DNA of 64,000 bases from Dysidea avara (lineage: Eukaryota > Porifera > Demospongiae > Dictyoceratida > Dysideidae), in NCBI RefSeq assembly GCF_963678975.1, contig NC_089272.1, forward strand, positions 28,025,280-28,089,279, read 5' to 3'. The first letter of the stretch is position 1. Each line of letters starts with the position of its first letter. The notes beneath the pieces are model-generated. The model was not told the DNA's origin. It was given only the letters and a program-made list of their open reading frames with translations, and made no database searches. This document shows, piece after piece, positions 1 through 11,115 of the stretch. The translations under genes were made by a program, and so were the position numbers.

Positions 1-2702
1 CGTGCTGTAAGTCTCTGTACTTTACTTGAGTAACGACTGCCCATGATCAGTGCTAATGCTATCATAATGAGGTAAAATGGAAATGCCAATTGTAAACATA
101 TTTTTGTGTAATTGGACATGTTGTTGTAGAAACAAGTTTCAACTCCTAGATCCAAATTGCAAATAGAAAGTAACATACAAATAGGTGAATGACAGTTTTG
201 TAACAATTTTGAATAATTTGTATTGACAATGTTCATGTAAAAAATGAATGTGTTAATAGTTCCATTAGTAACAGTGAGTTTCAACACAAACAACATCATC
301 ACCAACACAATACCTGCTATTGCTATAGGTATTATGATAAATAAGAAGATGTTGGAACACTTTTTACACTATGATGAACCAAACACAGCACTGAGACCTT
401 GTTGACAATGTCCACATAACACACCAGACCTGTTAAACTGAAACTGCATGTCAGGAGTGGAGAGGATGAGGTATGATGAATAGGGTAAACAGTAGTCAAA
501 TGGACATTGAGAGGAGACATGGTACCTGTGTGAACCATTGACAGTATCAGCTGATATCCAACTGTTAGTAGGACGCAACATAGTGCCATCAACTAAGTTG
601 CATGTAGTGACAGAAATAACATTGCAATTCAACACCGTATCACACTGACATCCTTGTAGATGACTCTGCAATGAAAATCCTACTGGACAAGGTAATAGTT
701 TAATATAGAATATTTCTGGTATTCCTTCAGCACTCAAGTACAGTTCACATTCAGTTTTATCAGACCACACAGTGTAGTTATACTGATTACAACCAGTAGT
801 TGTGTGTGCCTGTGTCATTTCAACTGCTTTAATAATTTTACAACCATTTGGTGGCAAATGGGCAGTCTCAACTATTAGCATCACAAAAGATTTTAATGAC
901 AATGATAATCTTGGAACAATTAAATGAGTTATCAAAACTTGTCCAGGAATTGTTTGACCTAGTTCATGTGAAGTGCATTCATAGTTAATTGAATTTGTAC
1001 ACTTGCAATACTTGAAGGAATGGTTCCTATATCTTTCTTGTTGATACTTACATTAGTTACTTTCATGGTTTTATAAAAAACATCAGTGGGAACCAATCCA
1101 TAGTTATAAAACCATTTGCAATTTGATGAATAAATATCATTGTCAATTAAATGTATGGGAGCAGTGCATATATTGTCCACTATTTCTATTCTAATAATTG
1201 TATTGGATAAAGAATCTAAAGTTTCTAAAAACTGAAAGAAACATAGTGGTTTAGTTGTTTTACTAAATGAAATTCCCCTTCCTAATGGTGAATAAACCGT
1301 GTTATTTGTTGCCTCAAAGATGCATTCACCTAGTACAAAAGCAAATGAAACTACTGCAGAATATAAGACATGTCTGGCATGGTTATTTGAAATCTCTATA
1401 TAGTCAGAAATTGCCATGAATGAGAAGTGGAGTTCTATAATGCTGTCATAGTAACTGTTGTTCACTATTACAGTGTAGCTGCAAACAAATTCTCCACTAT
1501 TTAATAATATCAAACTTTCTCCATGGTGATGAGTATTTGATGAGATAATAGTATTATAAATACCTAAAGTGACAGGGTGCCCCCAAACAGATGCTGCTAC
1601 AAAAGTGAAGTCTTTTATAATACTCAGTACATGATTATGACTGAAACTGCAGTTATCGATTGCTATATCAAATTCACGTGTCGTATTGTTAATAACTATC
1701 ACGGAATTTATGTTCTTGTTTTGATAAAACATACTGTTCATGATATCAAGTGAGCCTTTTTTTGAACCAAAAGCTAAGTTTAGCAGAGGAAACCCTGAAA
1801 CATCTTTAGCAGTAATATTGTGCACATGGCAATTTACTAAAACAACCTTTCGTGATAATGATAAAGTACTTAAACCATTATCACGGTAATAAAGTACACC
1901 TGTATTGCACAAATCCATTAATACAGTTTTATTGATTGTCACCAAAATCTCTATTTTATTCTGGTGAAAATCAATGTAGAACACATTATGAATTCCCTTG
2001 AAGAAACAACCTGTTTGGTTGTAAGTAAAGTTGTGTATGTTTAGGTTGTTAGCTGCCATTTGTTTATTATTTTTACTATTATTGCTCTTGGAACGGTAAT
2101 AAACAACCAGTCCATTTGTAATAGCTGTAGAATTATGTGATAGAACATTTACCATCATAACAAGTACATTGTTTAATTCAGACCTCATCATGGCATTAAC
2201 AACAAGTATTCCATCAGTACCAGGGGTAACAGATATTTAGATATTTGTTATGATGACCTGCACACAGTGGAGAACATTTAATGCTGAACTGCGATAAAAT
2301 ATTGAACTGTTCTGATAATTATGAAGATAGAATGCATTATTCACTACATGGTAGTAATTTTTCCCACATTCATTTATTTTCATATTTTGTACAACAATGT
2401 TTTTGACCTTTATTATGGCTATACCAACTGCTGAATTGACACATTTGAATGTACTGTGGCTTCCAATTATAGAAATGTTTTCCACATTTTGTAGGATGAG
2501 ATCTTTGTTTAGATTATAATGTCCTGGGGAAAACACCACTCTGGTATAGGAAGTAAAACATTTCTTTGCATTACTGGTACATTGTGATAAGGTGATAGTG
2601 TTACTGTTGTTGGTAGAGTGATGATCATCATGTGTGATGTACAGTGTATGAGATGTTACTTGTAAAATATGTGATGTTACCACAAGCACTAAGATTAAGC
2701 TG
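1..2702 (-). pseudogene. Receptor-family gene A: beta-helix-like ectodomain plus multipass membrane protein, broken, 3' end outside window
   Basis: Read on the minus strand this is the same protein as the intact copy at 38253-41846, entering at the signal peptide and leaving the window at the TM3-TM4 loop (QRLTAR). The visible exon starts just after an acceptor (tatag at 2707-2703), with one base completing a split codon, then a hydrophobic stretch (SLILVLVVTS) and the family start VTSHTLYIT. No ATG is present in this exon, so the start codon must lie in an unseen upstream exon. Three independent lesions are visible: an in-frame TAA at 2237-2239 where relatives have Ser, a one-base loss near 1007 in the IPSSIC/KC segment, and a TAG at 369-371 replacing the Gln before CKKC. 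The ectodomain between lesions keeps many N-x-S/T sites. With three stops or shifts, assembly error is unlikely. It pairs divergently with gene B. Confidence 0.85.
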
Positions 2703-2785
2703 CTATAAAATAGTCAATATATAATATCCAATAACAATGTTACATACTTCTGTTGCAGCATATCTAGTTTTATAAGTACGTATAC

Positions 2786-3079
2786 AAGTACACGAAAAAA
2801 TTTGGAATTTTCAACTAGAGTAGGGACCATAGCACATCGATAAAAAGTACTGAAACAAGTTGTAGTCCATGATATTAAATCACTGTAAAACAATAAGAAG
2901 TGTTATATCCCTACTGTGCATTTCCGTTATGGTATCTTGAGCACAGTATAGGGATATAACACTTCTTATTGTTTTACTGTGATTTAATATCATGGACTAC
3001 TCCAACTTGTTTCAGCACTTTTTATCGATGTGTTATGGTCCCTACTCTAGTTGAAAATTCCAAATTTTTTCGTGTACTT
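2786..3079. repeat. Fold-back (inverted repeat) element
   Basis: Two arms of about 135 bp (2786-2919 and 2941-3079) are near-perfect reverse complements around a 21-bp loop. Both arms contain the TAGGGACCATAGCACATCGA-type end. It lies just upstream of gene A's exon, in what should be intron 1. The homologous spot of the duplicate unit (about 29830) lacks it, so it is an insertion after the duplication or was lost there. There is no coding capacity. Confidence 0.8.
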
Positions 3080-3107
3080 CTTTTTGTAAATAATTTTATT
3101 ATGACAG

Positions 3108-3628
3108 GTGAATCCACGCATACCGCATCTGAAAAGGCACCGCGCGCCCCAGCTATATCAATTATCGTGTGAAAAGTGAAGTATCCATTACGTTTCGTTG
3201 TCAGCTATGTTCAACCCGTTACACAGCATTTCGAATCAAGAACTGTTCGAAAAGCACCTCCACGCATACCAAAAGAAAGAAATCGTGCCGCGCGCCCCAA
3301 TCATATTAATTATCGTCCGAAAAGTGAAGTATTCATCACGCTTCGCTGTCGGCTATGTTCAACCCGTTACACAGCAGTACGAATCAAGAACTGTTTGAAA
3401 AGCACCTCTGCATATCAAAATAGCCACGATGAAAAATACGGACGATTTCCGTTTCGAAGGGAAGCCATCACGTGCTCGTGCCAAATCGACACCTTTTCCT
3501 GTCAGCAAAGATGAATGGGACACAAAAGAGGACACTGGTAAGTCCATGAAGAATGCATTGTACGTACTGTGGTATGCCAAAAGGCACCTGTCGGGCTGAA
3601 GCGACGTCGAACAGTGAAAAATTCAAGC
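3108..3628 (-). repeat. Dispersed repeat R, first part, with two 148-bp tandem units and a 56-codon ORF
   Basis: This belongs to a repeat family also seen at 58040-58490 and 60587-60990; read in reverse it matches the latter from the ACAAGC...TTCACTGTT end through GGCATACCA...GTCCCATT. The distal part is GC-richer than its surroundings and holds two units of 148 bp (starts 3141 and 3289, both at CGCGCGCCCC). On the + strand an ORF of 56 codons (3429-3599) is open (begins MKNTDDF, ends KRHLSG). I do not recognise it and do not claim it as a gene. The repeat is cut at about 3628 by the LINE/hAT nest and resumes at 5338. Confidence 0.6.
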
Positions 3629-3636
3629 CCCATAAA

Positions 3637-4803
3637 CAGGGGCGTAGCTAGCCAGACGGTGGTGGGGGGCAGGTACCACCCACAAAACACTTGACATCTT
3701 TCATAATTGCACAAAAGGCTAATGACCCAATGATGGGTTAGCCAACAGACGGTGTTGTATAATTATAGCTTATGTAACTAGCTACGTAACTATTTCATTA
3801 CTGATTGCTACCAGTTATCACTTATCAATGGAAATATTTTCGTCGAGAATCATCGCACGTGCCACAACTGTACTCCAACAAATTTGCCCACAATCCAGTA
3901 GAACTATATTGTGAATATTTTAGTACAAATACAATGTGTCACAGTTACGGGTAAGGTATATATTATCTATGCAGTTACTTACGTCAGCCACAGTCTGTGC
4001 TGCAGTCCTTGCACACTGGCATAGTATGACGAGCTCACTCACTTCAGCCGGCGAAATTCAAACGCCATGTACGGCACGAAATCCCAATTCTATACCTTTC
4101 CTGTTTAACTGTTTATTTGTATGTTCTAATCTTATTTTCTTTATATCTTCAAAAAAAAAAAACCTTTCCTGTTAGCAGAATTCGTAAGCTTGTGACGGAT
4201 CATCTGACTGACTAAGTAAAAAAAAAATTAAACTTATTATTATTATTAATTAGCAAAGCCCACCAGGGGTAACACGCTAATGTTCATTACAATTACATAC
4301 AAACTAGCAAGCCACTACACTGTACGAAGATCCAGTGTGATTAACTCGGGAAAATAAAGTTGGTACATTTAACACTTTATCACCTCGTAGGTTTGTAGCA
4401 TCATTGCATATCACTTGTCACTTCTGAGTTGCGACTCTTGCGAAGTCACTTTGAGCAGGTCATCTGTCTTTAGGTTCGAAAACTGCACTATCACGTGAGT
4501 ATTATAGGCTAAATATAGAATTGTGTCTAATATTTTCGTTCGGTGAAGGCAGTGTTTATACGGGGGAACCCCTGGTGATTCGGGAATACCTTATTTTTAG
4601 CGCATCGTTTTATTAATTGCTTGTAACGCGCAAGAAATCATCGTAACATTATCACCATTCACAAACGAGTTGAATGTTGTGTGCACTCGCGTAGTAGCGC
4701 ACAAACAGTAATTTGGCCAGTTACTGGAAAGCTTGAGGCGGAAATTAAAAAAAAAAATCACTTAGTGACGGGGGGCAAATGCCTCCCCTTGCCTGCGCCA
4801 CTG
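3637..4803. mobile_element. Non-autonomous hAT-like transposon
   Basis: The left end CAGGGGCGTAGCTAGCC and the right end (reverse-complement CAGTGGCGCAGGCAAGG) are imperfect terminal inverted repeats. They are flanked by 8-bp target duplications CCCATAAA (3629-3636) and CCCATCAA (4804-4811), 7 of 8 matching, which is the hAT signature. The terminal CAGGGGCGTAG is identical to the ends of the transposase-bearing hAT at 54205-57476, so the same transposase family could have moved it. No transposase is encoded; the interior is AT-rich with poly-A/T runs. Confidence 0.75.
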
Positions 4804-5337
4804 CCCATCAAACCATTGATGTTCTCGTTTTTAATCCACTTGCCCCATCTAACAGTTCTTCCTCACTTTCTTCTACTTTAAGAAGCATGAGAATATCAAG
4901 CGTCGAGCTTATGGTCAGATAATTCGTGAGGTTGAGCATGCTTCTTTTACACCTATCATCATGTCGGCAACAGGGGGTTTTGCTCACGAAGCCACAGTTT
5001 TCTACAAGTGTCTGGCTTCCCTCCTATCGGCTAAGTGGGGTGATGAATACTCTGTAGTCCTGGGTTGGCTTCGGTGTTGTCTTGGGTTTTCTCTGCTCCG
5101 CTCGGCTATTCAGTGCATTCGAGGTGCGCGTTCATCCATTGGTGCTTACACTAGGGCTCCACCACCAATGGATTTAGTGCAAGTGGAGTCCCGCTTGTCA
5201 GAGTAACATGCTGGCTATGTTACTCTGTTTTTCTTTTGTCTTTTACAGTTACCCAGCACGTGCCTTTCTTTGTGCTGGGGGTAGTAGGCAAGGGCAGTCC
5301 ATCAAGCCCGGGTTAGAAAAAAAAAAGAAAGAAAAAA
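4804..5337 (+). pseudogene. 3' end of a non-LTR retrotransposon (LINE), 5'-truncated
   Basis: One + frame (about 4860-5206) encodes the carboxyl end of a reverse-transcriptase polyprotein: KKHENIKRRAYGQ, then REVEHASFTPIIMSATGG, FYKCLASLLS and the LRCCLGFSLLRSAI segment, ending ...SRLSE. From memory this is the conserved C-terminus of many invertebrate non-LTR elements, downstream of the RT domain. The stop is followed by about 110 bp of 3' UTR and an A-rich tail (5316-5336). AAAATTCAAGC before (3617-3627) and AAAAATCAAGC after the tail look like target-site duplications, which places this LINE inside repeat R. The hAT element then inserted at its 5' edge. All RT motifs are missing. Confidence 0.7.
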
Positions 5338-5430
5338 AATCAAGCTCGTAGCCTTAGTCGTTATCGAGTTACACTTGTCTGAAGGCATCAGTCAGTCAGT
5401 CAGTTACTCAGTCAGTCAGTAGAAAATTTC
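5338..5430 (-). repeat. Dispersed repeat R, second part, with a short (CAGT)n run
   Basis: TCAAGCTCGTAGCC...CACTTGTCTGAAGG followed by CAGT repeats is the reverse of the (CTGA)n...CAGACAAGC end seen at 58130 and 60632. It completes the repeat interrupted at 3628. Confidence 0.6.
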
Positions 5431-5655
5431 GTTGAATAAAAAAATTTTAAAATTCCGTAACAACTTGTTAAAAGCATTTTGGGTCGATCTGAAAGCTTGT
5501 TTGGGCTTAGTTTACCTCACCAATACTGCCTCATCATCGTAAGGGAAAATTGAAGCTGATTTTTGGGTGATATTATTTTGTGGGCCACGCCTACTCCTTT
5601 GTGGTCCCTACTATACAGCTACTATCGTACTGTATGATATGTACCTTATGTGGAG

Positions 5656-7540
5656 TGCATATTTGTAAATAAATATAGTGCATAGTACTAATCGCTAAGA
5701 GACACATACCTGTTTATTGTGAACATATCAAATAAATGCTTTGCAACTGTCCTGCAGTTATTTTACTTTACTCTCCACTCATCCACTAACTGCTACACAC
5801 AAATAAATGCAAGCAAGAAAGTGTTGTTTATATGTACACTGTCACTGTATTATTCTGAAAGTTGAGTACTGACATGTTTACATTTCAAATTAGCTATTCA
5901 TGGTTTGTTAACATCTACATAATACAGATAGGATTAACACAAGATGGTAACATGCTGTAAAGTTACAGTAAAGTTAGTATCTACATAGCAAATATGGAAT
6001 CCTTCATAGATATACTGGTAGCTATACAATAAGTGTAACTATCATAGTACCCTCTTTAACTAGTCGCCTACCATGTTAAATTCAAGATGTATTAGTTTAC
6101 TACTACTGACGGCATAAGAATAATTGACTGCTCTATTAGGGTATCTAAAACTTTGTGCTGCATCTGTATAAAAGAGTTTTAGGATGCTGGCCAGGGTTGA
6201 GGACATAATATACAGTACCTCTAGGGATTATATAAATCTCTGTATTTCTATGCAGACCCAGGGGATTTCTGAGGTTTCCAAAAACTGGTCAAATGTATTT
6301 AGGTGACTAAAACTACATTTTGTATGGATTTGCGAAAGTATCAAAGGTTAAGATTGAAATAATCCAATAGAAAAGTCAACTACCCTAATAGAACAGTCAC
6401 GTTTTGAAAGTTAATTACTTAGTTTGCCTGTACCATCACAGTAAAAATATTCTATGATCTCAGTGTGTTTAAGACCATGGGGACATTATGCCAGACCCCC
6501 AGAATGACATCCTGCTTCAAACTTTACATTGCTTCACAGGGCCGGAGCCCACAGTCTGGCCGGACCACTCAGCTACTTGGATTTGAAAAAAAGATCGAGA
6601 TACTCTAATAGAGCAATCATCATAATATACTCTAATAGAACAGTCATCGTAATACTCTAATAGAGCATTCGGTATAGAAAATGGCCACTGTTCTGCTTAG
6701 TCTAAGCCATTACATCTATGCTAATTGTCCTCAAATCACTCAAAAGTTCCAGTGAGTCATCTGCATTGTACTGGATTGGGCTAGTTGATCACACATTAGC
6801 TTCTGTATCTCAAAGAACTAGGCTTTCACTGAAATTTTGAAAGTAAAATTAGCTATGAAATGGTACTTGTAAAAAATTACCAGGATATATCCTTAATGTT
6901 AACAAAAGGAGAAAGAAGCTTTGCAAGTAAAATAGCTTCCAGATGCCATTTCAGAGCATCTATATTCAAAAAATTTCCTGGGGGAGCATGCCCTCAGATC
7001 TCCCTAACTTGGTATGCTGTGTGTGCTTAGCACATACAGTTGAGTATCACATGATCTAAAAATCACATCAGGTCAATAAGTAGTATGACCTCCATTGCAG
7101 TCCATGGATGGCCGGACCACTTAAAATCTCTGGGCTCCGGCCATGTTGCTTTACCTCTTTATTGTCAGATTCTTTAGCCTGCTCATGTAACTATGCCAGC
7201 AGAAGCAAGCATAAGCAGCCTATCAACTATTTTCTAACATGTGTTTTAAAAACAATGCCAGTTTTAAAATTGATACCAGAGAATACATAATTACAAGAAT
7301 TCCCTGGTGGAGCATGCTTCCTGCAGACCCCCTTAGATTTTAGGTGTGCATGCAACAGAAAATGTGGAAACCTGTCATCAAAATTTTTAGAGCCATCTTT
7401 GCTTGTTGTGTGCTTTGAATACCATTCACTGATAAGATTCCTGCTAAACTTTTGCCATCTAGTTGTGATAATAAATGATGAATCAGTCATTCACAGTTAT
7501 GAATGCAGCAGTAAAGACACTATGCACAGAGGACATAAGC
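5656..7540. other. Duplicated non-coding spacer of unit 1
   Basis: No gene was found. This stretch aligns by eye with 29870-31830 of unit 2 (AGAGACACATACCTG..., AGGGGATTTCTGAGG..., GCATGC...CTTAGATTTTAGG). It carries four clusters of the CTCTATTAGAG-type motif (about 6125, 6385, 6600 and 6655) and decayed GC palindromes of the GGGGGCATGCC type near 6980 and 7300. Unit 2 has an extra fold-back (30891-31521) inside the same spacer. Confidence 0.6.
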
Positions 7541-8057
7541 AATAGCTACTATTACCAACACAATACCTGCTATTGCTATTGGCAATATGATAAACAAGTA
7601 AATGTTGAAACACTTTTGCACTGTGATGAGCACATCACTTCACTGATAATGCCTGTCATACAATAATGAGTAGGGTCAAGAGTAAATAATGGAAGAGAGA
7701 GTATCCAACAGCCATATACTGCATCAAAAATGAGCAGGTCAAGTAGAGAAGCCATCCTGTAGTGCTTTCAAAGGCAGTGTTGAATGAAGTAATAAACACC
7801 TTCTAGCTCAGACTGTTTGAAGTAATAAACACCTGCTAGCTCAGACTGTTTGAAGTCAAACAGTCTGAGCTAGAAGGTGTTTATTACTTCATTCAACACT
7901 GCCTTTGAAAGCACTACAGGATGGCTTCTCTACTTGACCTGCTCATTTTTGATGCAGTATATGGCTGTTGGATACTCTCTCTTCCATTATTTACTCTTGG
8001 TAGGGTACATAAGTGGTGAAATGGAATTTGAGAGGAAACATGGTAATGCTCACATAC
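7541..8057 (-). pseudogene. Decayed fragment of the receptor family (Cys-rich/TM1 junction)
   Basis: On the minus strand the stretch 7545-7680 matches gene A 300-480: ACCAACACAATACCTGCTAT, then ATGATAAACAAG..., i.e. the first membrane segment and the segment before it. It then continues after an inserted palindrome (7678-7998) with the GTGGTGAAATGGA...GAGAGGAAACATGG part of the Cys-rich section. There are many indels and no open frame. An equivalent relic lies at 31830-32045 in unit 2, which lacks the palindrome. Confidence 0.6.
7678..7998. repeat. Perfect 143-bp inverted repeat (long palindrome)
   Basis: The arm 7678-7820 and the arm 7856-7998 are exact reverse complements as read by eye. 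Between them lies a third, 33-bp partial copy (7821-7853) of the inner arm end with one difference. Perfect arms imply a very recent event or an assembly fold-over. A transcript would form a 143-bp hairpin. Confidence 0.85.
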
Positions 8058-8235
8058 CTTAAAGCTAGGACTGAAGCAAATGCTGCAAGTAACTGCAAGT
8101 ATTTGCTAAGGTTTAATTTCTGGTATGTAGACAATAAAATTGTTACTTGAGTACCTACATGACCAGCTCACGTGATGTATTTGTCATCATGGAATAGCAC
8201 CTACATGTAAACTGTAGAATTTCAGTGGTATAGTT
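8058..8235 (+). repeat. Dispersed repeat S, first part
   Basis: CTTAAAGCTAGGACTGAAGC... through GACCAGCTCACGTGATGT matches 32430-32570 and the reverse strand of 36400-36560. The repeat is interrupted here by the 2.4-kb element at 8236-10596 and continues at 10605. The reverse-oriented copy at 36560-35830 shows the uninterrupted order. Confidence 0.6.
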
Positions 8236-8772
8236 TATAGGTGTGCGATTATCTATACATTTTCGATTATCGAGATATCATAAGACTTATCAAGATAAGG
8301 ATGATAGTAGGCATTCCAGCCCAATTTTTAAATTTTGGAAAATGGACTTTTTATATGCTCAATAGATAGAGTATTGATTGCCAATCCCTTATAGTGTGTT
8401 GGGTTGGAATTAGCTACTTTGGCATGCACAGTGCTTTAAAACTGAAAAAAGGTACATTTTTTCTCCGGGGCTCCCCATACATTTTAAAGGGAAAATGGCA
8501 CAATTGAATCAGGAAACCATCTAGCAATCTGGACTGTCTTGAAACTGCAGTTGCTTTTAGCGGCAAGTTTGTACATGTAATGAGAGTAACTTCAGATGTT
8601 ATCAGATTTCAGCAATCTTTGTATGCTTTGTGGTGAGCAAATATGTTTCACTTACTGTACACTTCTCAATACAATGGTGTATACCCATAGGTAAGTGGCT
8701 ATCTCAAGTTAGTAAAAACATCAAGTTAACAACTTATAAAGGTAAACAACTAAAGTGGAGGTGCCACAATAA

Positions 8773-9436
8773 GGGTAGTGCTAAAAGCCGGAACGTAATG
8801 GAACGGGGCGCGCGCCAAGTTAATAAATCGTTTTTGCAGATTGTACACTGTTTCTTACCATTACGTAGTGACTAGAATTGTGCTGAAGTTAGTCTTCTTC
8901 TACTTGTAGGTATGCTAGAAATCGCTCGCTCGAAGTTTCTATTCAATGCCCACTGCACGAAAGCCTTTGCAATTACCTACGCTGAAAAACTATCATTTAA
9001 CCTGCTAAACTATTATTTTGTAAGCACTATAAGCATATGATTCACAGCCACTAACATACACTGTGGTTAACTCTCGTAAATTATTGCCCATGCTGGCAGA
9101 CTTCAGAAAACCATCCTTGCTGTTACTAAAGAGTTAGACATGACTCTAATATGAAAATACTACAGTAGTTTACCTTTTACAATGATAAGGAAGCAATTCT
9201 ACATCAGGATTAAACAGAATTTGATGGATTGGTAAGAGCACAACATGCCACGTGGCGGGCATTAAATAGAAACTTCGAGAGCGCGATTTCTAGCTTGCAT
9301 ATAAGTAGAAGGAAATCAACTCTAGCACAATTCTAGTCACTATGTGACAGTTGGAAACGATGCAAAATCCGTCTCAAACGATTTTTCTACTTTACGCGCG
9401 CCCTAATTGGTTCCGTTCCGGCTTTTAGCACTACCC
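8773..9436. mobile_element. Mutator-like MITE with long terminal inverted repeats
   Basis: The left end GGGTAGTGCTAAAAGCCGGA and the right end are reverse complements, with homology extending about 170 bp inward through the AGTCACTATGT/ACGTAGTGACT and CTTCTACTT segments. A perfect 9-bp target duplication CCACAATAA flanks it (8764-8772 and 9437-9445). Long TIRs with a 9-bp duplication fit the Mutator superfamily. It is non-coding and GC-richer than its host DNA. Confidence 0.8.
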
Positions 9437-9653
9437 CCACAATAATGCTAAGGTGGAGTTGTGGTTTCAATTACAGCATTGTTATGCCGACTTTGAAGTG
9501 GTTTGTATTTTTGAGCTGCTGACACAGCCATCAGAAAATTGCTCTGGAGCTGAAAATCGCTAACCAGAGCGAAGTAACTACGCACTTTAAAGTAAGCACC
9601 AGTGACTACCTTCCACCCGACACTACGTTTTTTACAGTTTTAAAGTATTCTAC

Positions 9654-10078
9654 TAGTCTCGCGGCGCCCGACCCTAAAAGTGGGTCTGGTGAAACTGTGT
9701 ACAAAAAGTTTGGCGCTGCCGGAATGTTGGAAGCTCCAATCAGATCGCTCCATTTCAAATTGATTATGTAATGCGTACATTTCAAAAGATTCGCGGCTTA
9801 CGGTTAATTACATCCGGTGACTCTGCCGCTTAAACTCATTGAGAAAACAGCCATACAATTCTGTTGGGTTCGTTTTAATGTTGAATAAATAAAGTAGCGC
9901 TATTAGTTTGGTGATGCTGTAAGCGGATCTGGTTGAATGGATGTTGTGACGTAAACAGTGCACTTACGTAACAGGTAAAACGTCATCCAATAAACATTCC
10001 AGAGCTCAAACTTTTTGTACACAGTTTCACCAGACCGAGCACCAGACCCACTTTTTAGGGTCGGGCGCCACGAGACTA
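9654..10078. mobile_element. Second MITE with perfect 9-bp target duplication
   Basis: It starts TAGTCTCGCGGCGCCCGACC and ends with the reverse complement (GGTCGGGCGCCACGAGACTA). GTATTCTAC occurs on both sides (9645-9653 and 10079-10087). The TIRs run about 70 bp, through a TGGTGAAACTGTGTACAAAA segment. The 9-bp duplication again fits Mutator-like elements, but the ends are unrelated to the MITE at 8773, so this is a different family. Confidence 0.8.
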
Positions 10079-10604
10079 GTATTCTACATACATAACAAGA
10101 TTACAAAATAACACAAAACTTACTTATATGTAACGGGCACGACAAAACTAAGATTTTCATGATGATCAGCGTGTGGACAAACCCCATAGCGATTTTCATC
10201 CTCATTGGAGCTCGGACTACGGAGCAATCCGCGAGTTGTTGTTTTGTGCCAGGGTTCTATTGGGGAATATACGGAGAAATTTTTTATTAAAAAATCTCGG
10301 ATACTGGAATGCCTAATGATAGGTTTAGTTATAGATAATAGTAAACTTCCGTAAATTATTTCTATACCCGATAGTGTAGGCACCTCCTGGGAGCTCCAAC
10401 TCTCCTGCCACTTGGGAACAGTGTTAAGACTAACATTTCTCACTATTATAGTCTTCAAATAGCAATTTGCTCACTTTACTGGTTACAATATTGGCAGTTT
10501 ACTAAAATTGTTTCAGATATCGCAATATGTTAGATCATTGAGATAAGTTCAAAGGAAATATCGAGATATGACTAAATTAGTCATCGCACACCTCTAGTGT
10601 AATT

Positions 10605-11115
10605 TAATGCACATTAACATTGCTTGTCCGGAACATTAATATCAGTAATTTACTACAGTATTTGCTGTTACTTAAAAAAATTAATGTTGTAAATTGCTAA
10701 GATCCAGTATAAAACATGGTGCATGAGACTACAAGTTGTTGGTATTCATGAATACCTGATCATTAAAACTCTAGAGAGTACACGAATACTAAAAATCATT
10801 TCAGCCCTATTTACACTTAAGTATCCAAGGTGAAAAATTGTTTTAGAATAATTTTAACCTGAGTTTTGATACAGCTAAAATGTTAAGCTATGAATTTGTA
10901 TTAGTCACAATTCATATTCTACAGTTGAATTAACTTACACTGTACTAGTCAGCTGTACACAATAACTGGTTTGCAATCAATTAGCTATCATACTAAAGTG
11001 TAATAATATTACTATATTTAAATATCATCAAGCCCAACTTCCCTGCAAAAGACACCTCTACATACAGCATAAAGAGACAAGTAAATGTGGCTCCCAAGAA
11101 AAGTGTCTGTAAACA
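10605..11115 (+). repeat. Dispersed repeat S, second part
   Basis: From TAATTTAATGCACATT to GGCTCCCAAGAAAAGTGTCTG this is the mirror of 36390-35840, including CTCTAGAGAGTACACGAATA and GCCCAACTTCCCT. Together with 8058-8235 it makes a repeat of about 700 bp. It is non-coding with no clear terminal structure; it could be a MITE or part of a larger unclassified element. Confidence 0.55.

Larger units (their letters stand above)
8236..10596. mobile_element. hAT-like transposon, non-autonomous, carrying two nested MITEs
   Basis: Terminal inverted repeats TATAGGTGTGCGATTA (8236) and, read inward from 10596, TAGAGGTGTGCGATGA are flanked by GTATAGTT (8228-8235) and GTGTAATT (10597-10604), an 8-bp duplication with two A/G differences. 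The uninterrupted homologous sequence at 36370-36400 confirms the insertion point within repeat S. Both subterminal regions contain CGAGATATC-like repeats. The interior has no transposase. A 112-codon minus-strand ORF at 10120-10458 is unrecognised and probably accidental. Without its two nested MITEs the element would be about 1.25 kb. Confidence 0.65.

Noticed and set aside
3429..3599. 56-codon ORF (MKNTDDF...) as a gene
   Set aside because: It lies entirely in repeat R; the copy at 60587 shows the same DNA without the frame being kept.
10120..10458. 112-codon ORF inside the hAT-like element as transposase or captured exon
   Set aside because: It has no hAT, zinc-finger or splice features; the length is compatible with chance.
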